This document shows positions 1 through 12,125 of a stretch of DNA of 64,000 nt, in pieces. The stretch comes from Delphinapterus leucas (taxonomy: Eukaryota; Chordata; Mammalia; Artiodactyla; Monodontidae), in contig NW_022098023.1 of NCBI RefSeq assembly GCF_002288925.2, positions 33,583,651 through 33,647,650 of the forward strand. The letters are read 5' to 3'. Each line of letters opens with the position of its first letter. The stretch's first letter is position 1. The notes under the pieces were generated by a model. The model was given only the letters and a program-made list of their open reading frames with translations, was not told the DNA's origin and did no database searches. The translations under genes and the position numbers were made by a program.

Positions 1-2393
1 AAACACAAAGGTAAATAAGATGGAGTCTGTAGCTCTTCATTTTTTATTAGGCATGAGATGGATTTTGCAGGTTATGTTCATTGTCTGTTTTCCTTTTCCC
101 TGTAGAAGTCACAGACCCCATGGTTTTCCTGTCATTTACTTTCTTGAGCAGAGATGAATGTGAAAGGGAATACAGACTCTCGAAGGATATTAGACTGGTC
201 GGTTAAACATAGTGGGTCTTTAATTCATCTCAGTTATTTTCTAGTTGTCAGTTTCTCTTTGTTTCTTCCTCATTTATATATGCTTAAGTAGGTGAGGAGG
301 CAGATTTCAACTGTGTCTCTTTGTCTAATAATGTCTCCAGTGCTGCTAAAAAGTGCCATTCCATGAACTGGAAACTAGAAATGATCAATAATATCTAGAC
401 AGGTTTCTTTCCTTTTCAAGTATAGAAAACACTACTTTTGTGACTTTCACAGCCTCCTTCCAAAGAACAAAAGCTCTGAATGTCATTGCAAATTCAAGCC
501 AAACATCACCAGGACAATAGTAACCAAATCCTTATTCTAACTTATTCTAACTTTTACTCTGTCTCCCAATGACTGCAATAAGAATTTTGAATATAGAAAT
601 AAGATATATTTGATCTCAATATCTCAGACCTCTTCTGAATCTGTAATGTTGCAGATGAGTTTCTTACTCTTATTTTATTTTCAGTATTTATTATAGTAAC
701 AATGTAAATGAATATATCCACTTAAAATATACGGTGATTTTAGGAGAGTAAGCTGTTTGATTTCCTATATGTAGAAGACATATCATCGATCATTCATAGC
801 AGAAATACTTCTCTATATCTACACTCTCCCTAGCTAAAGCTTATAAATTAATTCACAACAACCCCCATCAAACACTGAAATTTCCCATATAACTAAGACT
901 TGCACATAGTCATCTCTTTTACATATGTATTTTTTCTTGGTAATCTTTATTGCTAGACGGTCTCAAATAGAATGTAAGTGCAAATGCCAACATGTATTTT
1001 TGTTAGTGGCACTGAATAGACTGCTTAAGGTTGAAAAACAAATGTACTTACTTTGATTTATCACTTGTGACATTAGCATGTACCATACTGCTCTCTGGGA
1101 AACAAAATGGTTGCACCTGAGGACAGTGATATAAACACTACTTTGATTATTTGAAACAAACCATTAGGCTTTGATGAAAGAACTATTACCATGGTGGATC
1201 CCGTACAGGGAGAGAGTGCTTGGATATAATGGATGAGCAGTCTGCAGTTACTTGTTTAGAATTTAAAGAAGTCAGAGCTTAGTTTTTAGGAGGAAATAGA
1301 CATATAAAGTGAATTGAGTTTTATATGAATTTATATGGTAGAATTTTTACAGCTAGTACATCCTCAGTTGCAGTAACTCTATCTGTAAAATCAAATTCAT
1401 TCAAATTAGATAAACTTATCCTAGTGCCAAATTAATTGTGATTTTAAATGAAGTCTAAAATTATTCTATTACATCTTTCAAAAAGAATTTCCCACATGGA
1501 ATTTTGTTAATTTCCATCTAGAGACTAAAAGGTGTTTTCTTTTACTTACGCTTTTAAATGCACATACACACACATACACAAAATTAAACCTAGTTATGAA
1601 TTGAATTTATCCTATATGATTTGTAGCAACTTTACATGATTAAAACATATAGATGATATATAGATAGATATAGATATATATACACCCCCAACTACCTATC
1701 TACTAAAATTCCCCACTACATGGAAATTTTATTTCAAAGTCATAAGTTAAGCTAAAATATTTAAGTTCCTGAGAAGGGTAACTCTTCTAACTTTCTAACA
1801 TTAGTACATTAGTGTGGATTAAATGTCAGATTAGACAATTTTATCTAATATTGAAAAGAGAATTCAGGGAATAGGATTTAAGTAAGTTTATGTGGGAGGG
1901 GAGTATGGAAGATGAGAGGGCAGGAGGGGACAAGTGGATACAAGAACGTCAGTAATAGCTTTAATGAGTGGAGGGTTCGGGAACCCAGAGGCAAGCCGAA
2001 AGACTGCAGGTCTTAGATATTGGAGGGTGCAGGACAGAAGTGAGGGAGAATGGGCCATTCAAGGATGAGCCACCTCAAGCGAAGGACTGTCTGACTGAGA
2101 GGGCAGGACAGAACCACATGAGGACCACACAATGAAGAATAACCCAGTCTTTTCCCCAATCTTGCATGAGCCTGCTCTAAAACCTCATAACCTACTTCTG
2201 TGAACAGTGATGAGTATTTTCCACCCTGTGTCTTATTCAAATAATTTGCTTCTGTAGATGCACATTAGGCTGATGCTGAGGTTTTATGGTTGAATATATG
2301 ATTTGATGCTATACACCTTGGTTTGTAGTACAAAAAGTACAAGAGTTTAAAAAAGATGTTTTAAAACATTATTTTGATTAATCTGCATTCCAT
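1..2393. other. Unique AT-rich noncoding DNA
   Basis: I see no supported gene here. Open frames are short and lack recognisable domains. Short simple repeats occur at about 1561-1582 (CACATA-like) and 1650-1683 (GATATA/TAGATA). An 11-bp unit (ttattctaact-type) is repeated twice near 532-553. The stretch at 1880-2160 is more GC-rich and purine-rich but matches nothing I recognise. Confidence 0.6.
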
Positions 2394-2572
2394 TTGGAGG
2401 TAGATGGCACAGGTATGATTAGCTTCATATACCCAGGAGGAAATGTGGGTTTCACAGGGAGCAAAAGAACTTGCTTAAGGTCAAGGACAGCAAGCTGCAG
2501 AGAGAGAAGCAGAACCTGGATTTTATCTTTTGGTCTAGTGTGCCTTCTGTTAACTTGTGATGCAGCTTTCCA
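2394..2572 (-). repeat. MIR-like SINE relic
   Basis: The + strand reads as a degraded reverse complement of MIR. The segment 'acttgcttaaggtcaagga' corresponds to the MIR stretch 'acttgcccaaggtcacaca', and the flanking 'cagaacctggattt' fits the usual 'gagccaggatttgaaccc' block. MIR is an ancient tRNA-derived mammalian SINE. No target duplication remains. The open frames on both strands here are repeat shadows. Confidence 0.65.
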
Positions 2573-4012
2573 CTTTTGAAAGATTGTGGTTTCCTGATTC
2601 AGAGGCTTTAAGTCTTCATCAGAAGAGTTTAGCACGGAAAACAATGCCAGAAAAATTTTCCCTATGTGATTTTATTTGCAGTGTATTTCTGTCTTCTTTA
2701 TGAGTAAATTTTGTTTGCAGAGGGGAGGAAGGATGGCTTCTGCTTTATGGCATTAAAGATAACCAACTTGTGTTGCACTTATGGGCACAGCACCTGAATT
2801 TACATACCTATATTGCAGAATTCCTTTTTTCTCAACCCAGTTAAACAAAAGCTATCAGAAGAATTATAAATTTACCAAATAAACTCAGGTGGCTATTAAA
2901 TGATTTTATGAGATTAATGGCACCGTTCTTTGTTGCTGTCCACTCCACAGTGCAATCGCTCTAAAATTCAGTTGCTAATTTTCCAAAAAAAGAAGCAGAG
3001 ACAATTGCCATGAAAAAGGATTTACTATTTAATTGGTGCCTTAAAATCAGGGAAGTTGGAAACCTTAATCAGCTATATATTTATGACTTTTTTCTCTATT
3101 CTTTTCCCTCTACTTCAACTGGCATGCAAGTCTGAAGTTTTATTATCAGTGACATAAATTAAATTGTAAATGTTAAAAGGGCACTGTCCCATTGAAGGTG
3201 AATCCAATGTTTTTATAAACTGAATAAGGAACGTTCTATCAATGACCTTATTCTTCTGAAGTACGTTGACAATCCTTTGATGTAGTCATCACTCCTTTGC
3301 TCTCAGCTTCATTCTTTGCGCCTGCTGGCGCTTCTGCTATTATGGAATCATTTCCTGGTTGAATGAATGTTTTCTCAAGTTTGGAACTTAGTACACAACC
3401 CAAGGATGCCTTACCAATTAAGCCGCACATTTATTTTGTTTTTAACTAGCCTGGCATTGAAGGCTGTATTCTCCAAATTAATGAAGCCCATGTTGTAATG
3501 ATTCGTTTTAGGTTCCTACAACCAGTGTGTTATAAGAGGAGGTGATCTAGTTTGTAAGGGCCCTGTAAGTCTATAGGCTCCAGATCCAGCCTTGCCTACA
3601 TCCCTGAGACCGTGATTAGAACATAACCTCCATAGATACTGGTAAGTTGGAACTATTCAAGCTGTTTAGAGGCATAAAATTGGATTTGTGCTCTGGAGTT
3701 TGGAATCTAAGCCTGCACCAACTTTTTCCTCTTCTGCTCTATCTCTTTATTTTCAATCAAAAATCATTTTAAATTTAGATGATAAAAGTGGGCCTAGCAT
3801 ATTAGAACCCATTATCAAGATGATAATAATCCCATTCTTTTAGATGTTCTTAATCACCGTCCTAGTGGAATTTGAATGTCCTATGGGAACTCTCTATGGA
3901 GTTAATTGGAAAGCATTCGGAAGACTTAGGTTCAGGGTTTGTGATGCTTCCCTATTCCAACCTATGGTTAATGAGAATCCAAGCAATCATCCCTAGCTGA
4001 GTAGTTAACAAA
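2573..4012. other. Unique noncoding DNA, nothing recognised
   Basis: No gene, RNA gene or classifiable repeat is visible. A 60-codon minus-strand frame at 3248-3430 has no recognisable domain and is consistent with chance. Confidence 0.55.
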
Positions 4013-4140
4013 CATTCTATGAGGGTCTTCTTGGTTAGACACTCTTCTAGGTGCTGGAGATAAAATGGTAAATAAAGCACTAGCTTCTGTCCTCAAGGGT
4101 CTAGCACAGAACATAGTTATAAATGTATAAACATGTAGGT
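4013..4140 (-). repeat. L2 LINE 3' end, first part
   Basis: The sequence 'ttctaggtgctggagata' followed by 'tctgtcctcaagggtctagc' is the reverse complement of the L2 3' untranslated tail (gagggcagggac...tccccagcgcctagcacagtgcc). L2 is an ancient non-LTR retrotransposon. The element appears to resume at about 4428 after an interruption by L1-derived sequence. Confidence 0.6.
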
Positions 4141-4184
4141 AAACTAGGCATAATTACATATAATAAACCATATTTTATTTTTGT

Positions 4185-4250
4185 TTTTAACAGCTTTATT
4201 GAGGTCAATTAATATAAAATCTACACATATGTAATGTACACAATTTGATG
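4185..4250 (-). repeat. Old L1 3' fragment, antisense
   Basis: T-rich sequence followed by 'acagctttattgaggtcaat' resembles the reverse complement of the 3' end of old mammalian L1 (L1M-type: cagctttattgagatataat). It lies against another L1 piece of opposite orientation. Confidence 0.5.
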
Positions 4251-4400
4251 TAAAGTTTCAATTATACAAGATGAATGTGTTCTACAGATATGCCCTACAA
4301 CATAGCTCCTATAGTTAATAATGTTCTATTGTGCTCTGAAAATTTGTTGAGAGTAGATCTCATGTTGTGTTCTAACCTTACATTATTTTACTTGCACCTT
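4251..4400 (+). repeat. Old L1 3' fragment, sense
   Basis: 'taaagtttcaattatacaag', then 'ctatagttaataatgttcta', then 'gagagtagatctcatg' follow the order of the L1M 3' untranslated region (acaaagtttcagttagacag / gactatagttaataacaatg / gagagtagatcttaagtg). The fragment is divergent and has no tail. Together with 4185-4250 it splits an older L2. Confidence 0.6.
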
Positions 4401-4427
4401 CATGCACACACAATTACAGGTTGTTAT

Positions 4428-4640
4428 GGTAGCAGAGGAAGGGTGCCCAAAGAAGTCTCTATGGGATGGCATGGACAAGTGTGGAAATGGGAGGGCAGGC
4501 AGGTTATATATGCTTCTGGCTGAGGTGATATCTCAGCTGAGTTTCAAAGGAGGGCTAAAGGGAGGGAAAGCATCTGGGCACGTGAGATGGCATGAGCACA
4601 AGCTTGCAGATAAGAAACAGTTTGTATAGCTTACAAAACT
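4428..4640 (-). repeat. L2 LINE, continuation after L1 interruption
   Basis: 'ctgaggtgatatctcagctg' and 'agtttcaaaggagggctaaa' match the reverse complement of the L2 region whose sense reads 'agactcagctcaagtgtcac'. Order and orientation agree with 4013-4140, so the two pieces are probably one L2 relic split by later L1 insertion. Overlapping 75-82-codon frames here are not genes. Confidence 0.5.
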
Positions 4641-5227
4641 GCAAACATTTTCAGGAAGAGGAGAAGGAGAAAATTCTTGAAAGATAAGAAAGGTCCAGAT
4701 TAAAGGAAGTTTCTTTCACTTTTTTCCCTGGACTGATTTAATTTAGAATCATTTCAAAAAAAGCAAAACCAAACCTAAAACTAGTGTTTATCTAGAAAAG
4801 CAGTATACCATACACAATCAGCGTCAGGAAAGGAAATAGTCTAGTTGACAAATATGCTTTGTATTGATATGTATATACTATATGCAACATTATTTTGTTG
4901 CTATAAAAAAGTTTCTTTTCATATTAAGCAGTCAAATTGACATTTCAATACACGTTTTAGCTTCTAGTTTTTAAGATGCAGAATGTGGGATCTAGATGGA
5001 TATGCCAAAGGCAATGGACTCAGGGTGTTAATTCTTTCCATTGCTTTAGTTTTACATGTGCATGGATACAGCTGTTTCTGCTGTTACCAGATGTTAGACC
5101 AGGGGCTCCAAGAAGCTTTTCCATATATCAGCTGTTTCCCAGAGGTAAAGTATTATAACACATAATAACATTCTTGAAATATAAAGGCAAGTTGTCTTTA
5201 TTTTTAGGTGTCAATCATAAATATATT
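4641..5227. other. Unique noncoding DNA, nothing recognised
   Basis: AT-rich sequence with only short chance frames (two overlapping 60-codon frames near 4976-5165). No repeat was recognised. Confidence 0.5.
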
Positions 5228-5727
5228 GAATAAATATGCGTCCACACAAAAACTTGTACACAAGTGTTCGTAACAGTCCAAACAAAGAAACAACCCAAAT
5301 GTCCATCAACTGATGAATAGCTAAATAAAATGTGGCATATCCATACAATGGAATATTATTCAGCATTAAAAGGAAATGAAGTGCAGATGCATGCTACAAC
5401 ATGGATAAACCTTGAAAACATTATGCTAAGTGAAAGAAGCCAGTCACTAAAGACCACATGCTATACGATTCCATTTGTAGAAATTGAACAGAATAGGCAA
5501 AATTATAGGGACTTAAAGTAGATTAGTGGTTGCCTATGGCTACAGGGTAGAGTGGAGAGTGACTGCTAATGGGTATGGGATTTCTTTTAGGGGGATAAAC
5601 ATATTCTAAAATTAGATTGTGGTGACGCTGGACATCTCTGTAAATACACTAAAATCATTGAATTGCACACTTTGAATGGATGAATGTATAATATGTGAAT
5701 TATTTCTCCATAAAGCTATGAAAAAAA
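5228..5727 (+). repeat. L1 LINE 3' fragment with ORF2 C-terminal relic
   Basis: This is a 5'-truncated, inactive L1. The frame at 5330-5521 encodes IHTMEYYSALKGNE followed by a TW.NLE..MLSE pattern, which is the extreme C-terminus of the L1 ORF2 protein (reverse transcriptase/endonuclease polyprotein). It is followed by an L1M-type 3' untranslated region (gattagtggttgcctatggc; ttagattgtggtgacgctgg; attgaattgcacactttgaa) and a short A-rich end near 5720. Substitutions and the lack of a clean tail or target duplication indicate an old copy of the L1MB/L1MC kind. No catalytic domain is present, so no protein function is implied. Confidence 0.9.
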
Positions 5728-6564
5728 GAGTGATATATTGAAAGCTTGGATAAGGAGGTGAGATAAATAATGCAAAAGTATCAACTATGCAAATGTTTCT
5801 TCTTTATAATGTTCTTAAATAAAATATAGAGACTAAATTAGTAAATAAAAGAACAAACTAAATGTGAAACACATAATTAATAACACTATTAAGGGCATCT
5901 TTTTCATTGTTTCATTTAAATTTTTTTAACCTTTAATCCATCAATTTGGGTGAGGTATGAAAATTAATACATTAATAGCTCTCTTACCTCCCAAGCCAAT
6001 CAGTGATGCATTTCCCATTTCTCCTCCTGTGAGAGTCTCCTTAATTTAAGGCTTGATTATTTGGAACATTTTTTGAATTTAATAGTATGTTTTCCTTCAA
6101 TTATTAAAATAAATTTTAAGCAACAGTGTTAAAATTCCCACATTTACAAATGTATAAAATAGTGATAAACTCAGCCCTATATTGCTGGAGGAAATGAATG
6201 TTTTTGGACAGAGCTTCCACTTTATTGACTTTATGATAGGCAAAACACATGCATTTTAGGGCAAATTCCCCCATTGTGTAAACTACTCCCTGGGAGTAAG
6301 TAAGAAATTATATTAACTCTTTTGATGAAGTGGTAATTGAAATAATACCCTAGTGACTTAGGGTCATCTAAAGTTGCTAAAGAAAGTAAATGGAGAATTG
6401 TAGTTCAGCTGAAAGCTGAACTCTAGTTGCAGACCTAGAAAATACTAAGTAAAAATCAAGTTGGCCATGGCTTAGTTTGCCCCATTGGTTCTTTTCTTCC
6501 CTCTCTCCTTCTCTCCCCATCCCCCATGATCCCTCACCCTCTCACTCTCCCATTTATTTATTTC
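5728..6564. other. Unique AT-rich noncoding DNA
   Basis: No gene or repeat recognised. A pyrimidine-rich run lies at 6490-6570. Confidence 0.5.
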
Positions 6565-6636
6565 TTATTCCTTATGAACATATTCACTGAGCCCCTGCCA
6601 CATGCTGGGCACACATTACTCTTTCTACAGCAGGAG
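6565..6636 (-). repeat. L2 LINE 3' end relic
   Basis: 'cactgagcccctgccacatg' and 'ctgggcacacattactct' match the reverse complement of the L2 tail (tactatgtgccaggcactg...). The relic is cut off by the SINE insertion next to it. Confidence 0.5.
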
Positions 6637-6658
6637 TTTCACTTCTCATTACTTAGCC

Positions 6659-6870
6659 TTTTTTTTTTTTTTTTTTTTTCGGTACGCAAGCCTCTCTCTG
6701 TTGTGGCCTCTCCTGTTGCAGAGCACAGGCTCCGGAAGCGCAGGCTCAGCGGCCATGGCTCACGGGCCCAGCCGCTCCGCGGCATGTGGGATCTTCCCAG
6801 ACTGGGGCATGAACCCGTGTCCCCTGCATCGGCAGGCGGACTCTCAACCACTGCGCCACCAGGGAAGCCC
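6659..6870 (-). mobile_element. CHR-type tRNA-derived SINE, full length, with extra A-run
   Basis: On the minus strand the element starts gggcttccctggtgg at 6870 and runs through an A box (tggcgcagtgg), a B box (gggttcatgcc) and a GC-rich body to an A tail of about 21 nt (T-run 6659-6679). The perfect repeat tttcacttctcattacttag at 6637-6656 and 6881-6900 is the target-site duplication. A run of 13 T (6871-6883), only partly explained by the duplication, sits between the SINE 5' end and the right-hand repeat; this is unusual. SINEs of this kind are Pol III transcribed and mobilised by L1 proteins. Overlapping frames of 84-124 codons are shadows. Confidence 0.95.
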
Positions 6871-6900
6871 TTTTTTTTTTTTTCACTTCTCATTACTTAG

Positions 6901-9238
6901 TATATTTTTGTTGCTTTCCTGACATTCAGCTATCGATTGTTTGTTCAGAGTATTAGGAAAAGTTCCTCTCCTCTTTCCCAAATTGTAGTATGTCAACTTG
7001 TTATAGGAAATGGTTAGCATCATTTTACTCCTTCACTTTCTAAGTAATTGTTTGATCTTAGGTATACCTTTCTGAGTCCCAGCTGACTCATCTTAGTAAT
7101 ATAGTAATAATAATAATAATATACAATGTTCATGGTTATTATGCAGATAAAGCTTAATGACCATGTGTCTTTATTTTTAAATCTTGGCTGATTGTAGACA
7201 GTAAATGACAACTCTTTATTGAAGACTCTATATACATAATACCACACTAGGTAATAACAGTTTCACAGAAGAAATGGATTACAGTTTCAGATCAATTTCT
7301 AGAAACTTACATTTCTTTTTCTTATTTAGAATAATATAATTTTATTACTTCTTTTATTACATGGTATGTGGTGACAGGTTGAAGGAATTTTGAGCTAATG
7401 GAAAAAAAATAGTGCTATCTCTCTTTGATATCCAATGAAAAATTGGAATTTACAAAGCAAATTTTGGCAAGTTTTGGTTATAATTCCTGTCAATTATCTT
7501 TCTATTTTGAGTGGGGGAAATGTATTTCAATAATTGTACATAATTTTTTTTTTTGCAGAAAGCATCAGCCTTCAGATGAAAAACCTTTTAAACTAGTATC
7601 ATTTACCCTCCATTTGTTGATGAATTTGGAACACTTTCATATGATTTGCACAGTGATTATCCTATAACTATGTTGGCATAGCAAGCATTTTGGTTTTTTC
7701 AAGTTTATAATAACTTGGCTTGAATGCCTTTTTAAAAACAATCAAGATACAGATAAGTTTCATCTACAATCGCTTTCTTATAGCTCTAAGTTTAATGCTA
7801 CCTTTGGCTATTTGTGATATAACACGTTAAATGACTTTCTCAGCTGTTCCATATTTTAGATACAAATTTAACATTCAGGAGTATTTCATTATATGATGGT
7901 TTTGATTATAATACCAAAATAAAAGAAAATGCATTTCTCAGCACATCAGTGAAAAAGTTTAAATAAGTTAATCACATGTCTTTATGAGGTCTTTCATTTC
8001 ATAGCTCGATAGCTTTGTAAAGTTCCATTGTCACTTTTTAGTATCATTATGTGCATGCATCTAGAAATGGGAGGTTTAGCTAAGATATGAGGCCCTTTTA
8101 ATTTCTGATTTGAACACATTGACCCTTTCCTTTGTCTTAATAAGTAGAACAACTCTGATTGCTGGATTTTTTTAAATGGAAACATGGGATTGAATAATTT
8201 TGCTGTCTTTATAGCCTGCAAAAAAGGGCATTTTGAAGCAAGTGATGCTTTTGTCTTTTATGTTTGTGTACAGAATAGGGATAAAAACCCATTTCTTGAA
8301 TATTTTATTTTTCTTATTTATAAAGTTAATGATACTCTGCAGAAAATTATGAGTCACCACCTTTGTGGAGGTAACTGTGTTATTATCTATGATATAGTCC
8401 CCCAAAGGTATATTTCTATGTAGATTTTTTTGTAACTATAAAACTATAAGTTCAAATATGTAAAAATGTATTTATTCTTTATGCATAATATATTATTTTC
8501 AAATTATGATTTGGCTTTTCTCTTTTATAGAACTATTAAATTATTAACAGTGAAAATAAGTTTTTGTTTTGTTTAACTAATTAATTATTATTTCATTTAA
8601 TTCTTTCCTCTTTCCTTTGAAATCACAAAAGTGGACTATTAGCCACTTATTCCATCATGGAGACTTTGAAAAAATAGTACATCCTAACCTTCCTCTTAAA
8701 TTGTGGTTCTAAAGTGACAGGTTAATTTCGAATTCAGTTTTGATTGAGCATATGCCACTTTTTACATGCTTTACATAACTAAAATAGAGCTGTCTTTAGA
8801 AATCCTTGTATTAGGGAAATGAACTCTAACCAAGGTAGATTTTCTTCAATAAATGCCTTTTCAAATTCATTGCAACTTTTTGGAAACATGCAGTGTATTA
8901 GACATACTAAAGAGACACAAGGGGTATGAGAGAACAGTACCAAGTGCAAATAAGAGCACTTTTCCTTAATTTAAGCTTTCCATTAGAAGGGCCTTGAAGA
9001 AAACAAAGGAATTCTTAGTTTTACTTTTCCTGTTTCAAAGGTAGTTGTAGTAATATTAATCCATGTAACATTCTGCAGGATGCAATTTTGATCTTTTGTA
9101 GATAGCACTGTTCACTACAAATAGAGTGGCATTCCCATTTCTTTTCCATGTATAGTATCATTTAATTTAACATAGGCTACTTTCATAAATGATACTAAAA
9201 GAATCCTAAGCATATTTAAGATTGGATATCATTGAAAT
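6901..9238. other. Unique AT-rich noncoding DNA
   Basis: No gene recognised. An (AAT)n run is at about 7101-7121. Frames of 75-80 codons on both strands between 7020 and 8423 are mutually overlapping chance frames without domains. Confidence 0.55.
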
Positions 9239-9289
9239 GTGTATGTGTGTGAGTATGTGTGTGTCTGGGCGCATGTGTGTGAGTGCAAG
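9239..9289. repeat. (TG)n-rich microsatellite
   Basis: Interrupted TG/TATG repeat (gtatgtgtgtgagtatgtgt and continuation). Confidence 0.85.
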
Positions 9290-9654
9290 AGTATAATTTT
9301 ACTGGTTTATATTTTAAGAGAGAGGAAAGGAAGTGGATGATATTCCACGTGTTTAATAGTTACCGAAAAGGATTTACTAAACAATATCGTGATAAGGATA
9401 CTGTGAATATCTTAAATGGTTTAAACCACAGGGTGATGCTTGGATAGAAGAGCAAAAATAAAAATGATGTCTTACTGTAACTTAAAACAATAGTGATACT
9501 CATAATTCAAGTGCATAGGTCTAAAAAAATAAGAGGTTTTCCTAAGCATTTCCATCTTATAGGAACGTTTCAAGTATAAGTTAAAGACTGAACGTTGTGT
9601 GGAAGGAGAATGCAGATGGTTTAGAAAATAATATTTTAATGAACAAGCTACTTC
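9290..9654. other. Unique noncoding DNA, nothing recognised
   Basis: AT-rich, no gene or repeat seen. Confidence 0.5.
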
Positions 9655-9775
9655 TTATTTAGAATCTTAGAATAACCAGACTAAGAAGGGACCTCAGAAT
9701 CATCTACTTAACTTCCTCAGTTTACAGATGAGGGACTGAGTCTCACAGACAGGCTTCATGACCCAAAAGGAGAGG
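9655..9775 (-). repeat. MIR-like relic
   Basis: 'agaagggacctcagaatcat' and 'agtttacagatgagggactg' match the reverse-complement MIR-type signature (gggaccttagagatcatcta...tttacagatgaggaaactga). Old and degraded. Confidence 0.6.
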
Positions 9776-11519
9776 AAGACTCTATAATATTGGAGGAATG
9801 TTGGAAGTGGAGGACAACCATAGAGGAAGGATCTATTGTAATAAATAGACAATTTCATAATCATTGTGATGCACTCTTCTTTATTATAAGAGTTCCATTA
9901 GAAAAGGGACTGGAAACTAATGGTATGATTCATTTCACAATATATTTTGAGACTTTAAAAATGGATAGCAATTAAAAACTGCCAAATGTCCAGTGGGGGA
10001 AAAAAAGGCACAATTGTAGATGAAGTGTAACTTGCTATGGAAGATTTGAGAGCTGAAAGACTGACTTGTACTCCACCTTCAAAGACAGTTTTGCAGACAG
10101 TGGTACCCACTTGTGGAGCTGGATAAAAGGTTGATGGAAAATCACTATTTAATCTTACATATGGTTTTCTGGTCATCCCTGACCATCTCTTTTGTTTCCT
10201 GTCTCACAGAGAAGTTTTGAGGCTATGCATAGGGAGTTTATTCAACTTTTAGAGCAAAGAAAATTAGGTGAGTTCCAGGTGTAATGCTTATCATATCTTG
10301 TGAATTACATCATATCTCAACTTCTCTACTCCTTGGAGGCTTCAAATGTAATCTTATTCCAGTTTCAGTATTGAAAAAAAAATCTTTTCTCTAAGGTATT
10401 CTTCTTTTTCTTTCTTTTGTCTCACATTTTTGCTGTTGTTTGTTTTGTTTTTGGCTTGTTGGGCTGTTGTTAAGGGGGAGTGAAACCCTTTTTATTTCAT
10501 CATTTAGCATAAAAATTTTAAAAGAATTTAAGTCTTAATATTAAGATAGGATTTTGATGGCAAAGTAGTGGACATTTTACTGAATTGTATTCTTAAAATT
10601 TCAAAATATGCCAATAACCTGATAGAAACTTACATATTATATATGATATATGTACCTACCTATGTGGGAAAAAGCTGTTTGTTACTAGATAGGCACTGTT
10701 ACATCTATAGTATGTGGATAAATAAGTTATTTTTCAATTCTAGTAAAATAGAAAAAAAATAAGACTAAATCAGTTAAAAGGAACTAAACTGCATAAAAGG
10801 ATTAATCTACTGAAGTCCATGTTCACAAATTGGAGAAGCGGATGAACTCTCTTGAATGGGGCCATCACTTCAGGCAGTTTGATTAGTAATCTGTAAAGAT
10901 ACATCTTCTACTGTGTCCACTTATGAACTTTTCCAGAGTGGGTCCTGGCTTTCTCAGGCTGTGTCTTCATGAGCAGACAGATTTGGCCACTTTGAAATAC
11001 AGGTATCAGCTCTAAGGATCTTATGGGCCTGTGTTCTGGTCTAGAACTCAGGTATTAGATTGGCAAGGTTCGTACTTTGGATATCTTTCATTTGAGACGT
11101 GATTGATGGTGTGATGAGATCATCAGAAGAGAAGGCTGAAACACCTTTTTCCTTCCCATGTTTGTTTTCTCTTTTGCTTGTTCCATTTGAATATAATTGC
11201 CCTGCTACCACTGTCAAACAGTTTTTAGAGGACAATTGATAATTCTATCTTTTCTTCATAGAAATCATACGAGGAAAATGATCAATTAGAAAAGAACACT
11301 TCTAATGCTCTTTATACATTTGAGTATGGATTTATAACTGTATGTTACTCTACTTGTGATTTTAATTGATTTGCATTTCCAGAAAGGTATATTAATATTT
11401 TAATTTGACATATATTGAGTTCTTTTTTTATCCCAGGTTTAATGCCTTTGTCCAAAGTGAAGTCATCAAGAGAGTATTATATGAAACCTAAAAATTGAAA
11501 CTTCAAAAATTCTAATGTA
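9776..11519. other. Unique noncoding DNA, nothing recognised
   Basis: No supported gene. T-rich low-complexity sequence lies at 10398-10460. Confidence 0.5.
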
Positions 11520-12125
11520 TTCCTTAGCACTAGGAATAGAATCCAAGCATCCTACCACGACCTAGAAGCCCTATGCAAAGCTTCAGCTAGATTCTGTCGC
11601 ATCCTTGGGAATTAAAAAAGTCGTCTCATAAGCAACCAAATCCACTCAGTAGCAGGAGGGTATTGCCACTGACTGTGTGAAGCAAAGCTTGCCTCTTCTT
11701 GGCTGGATGTTAGGGTAAGGGCGTGGTGACAGGCACTGGGGCTTCCTTGAGACACCTTAGCAGGCCCATACACTTCTCTGACAAGGTTGTAGATCCAGTT
11801 TCCTTCCACAGAAAGTCTGCCCCCTAATACCTTCCTGTGAGTAATTTCAGTCTTATCCATTGGGTGTCAGTTCAATGAAACTGAGCCATTTCTGGTTCAT
11901 CCTAACATTGCCCACATCTTTTCACCCTAGACACCCTTTGTCATGCTATGTTATTGTTGTTTCAGACTTTATCAATATCTAAAAGTATCTTATTTGTTTT
12001 CTTAGTTTTGTTTTCTCCTCATTAGTATGTAAATTCTTCTTTGTTTTTTCACTGTTGGATTCTTAGTGCTGAGAATAGCACCTGGTACTTCTAAGGAATC
12101 AATTAATGTTTGTTAAACGAATAAT
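11520..12125 (+). repeat. L2 LINE 3' region
   Basis: Scattered matches in L2 sense order: 'ctaccacgacctagaagccc' near 11552 (L2: cctccacgacctggccccag), then 'agtatgtaaattcttctttg' near 12025, then 'tgctgagaatagcacctggt' at 12068 and 'aatgtttgttaaacgaataa' at the end (L2 tail: aaatgtttgttgaatgaatg). The middle is divergent, so this may be more than one piece. The 82-codon minus-strand frame at 11612-11860 is a chance frame. Confidence 0.6.

Noticed and set aside
5330..5521. Coding-looking frame with IHTMEYYSALKGNE
   Set aside because: Real homology, but to the C-terminus of L1 ORF2; it is a dead retrotransposon fragment, so annotated as L1 and not as a gene.
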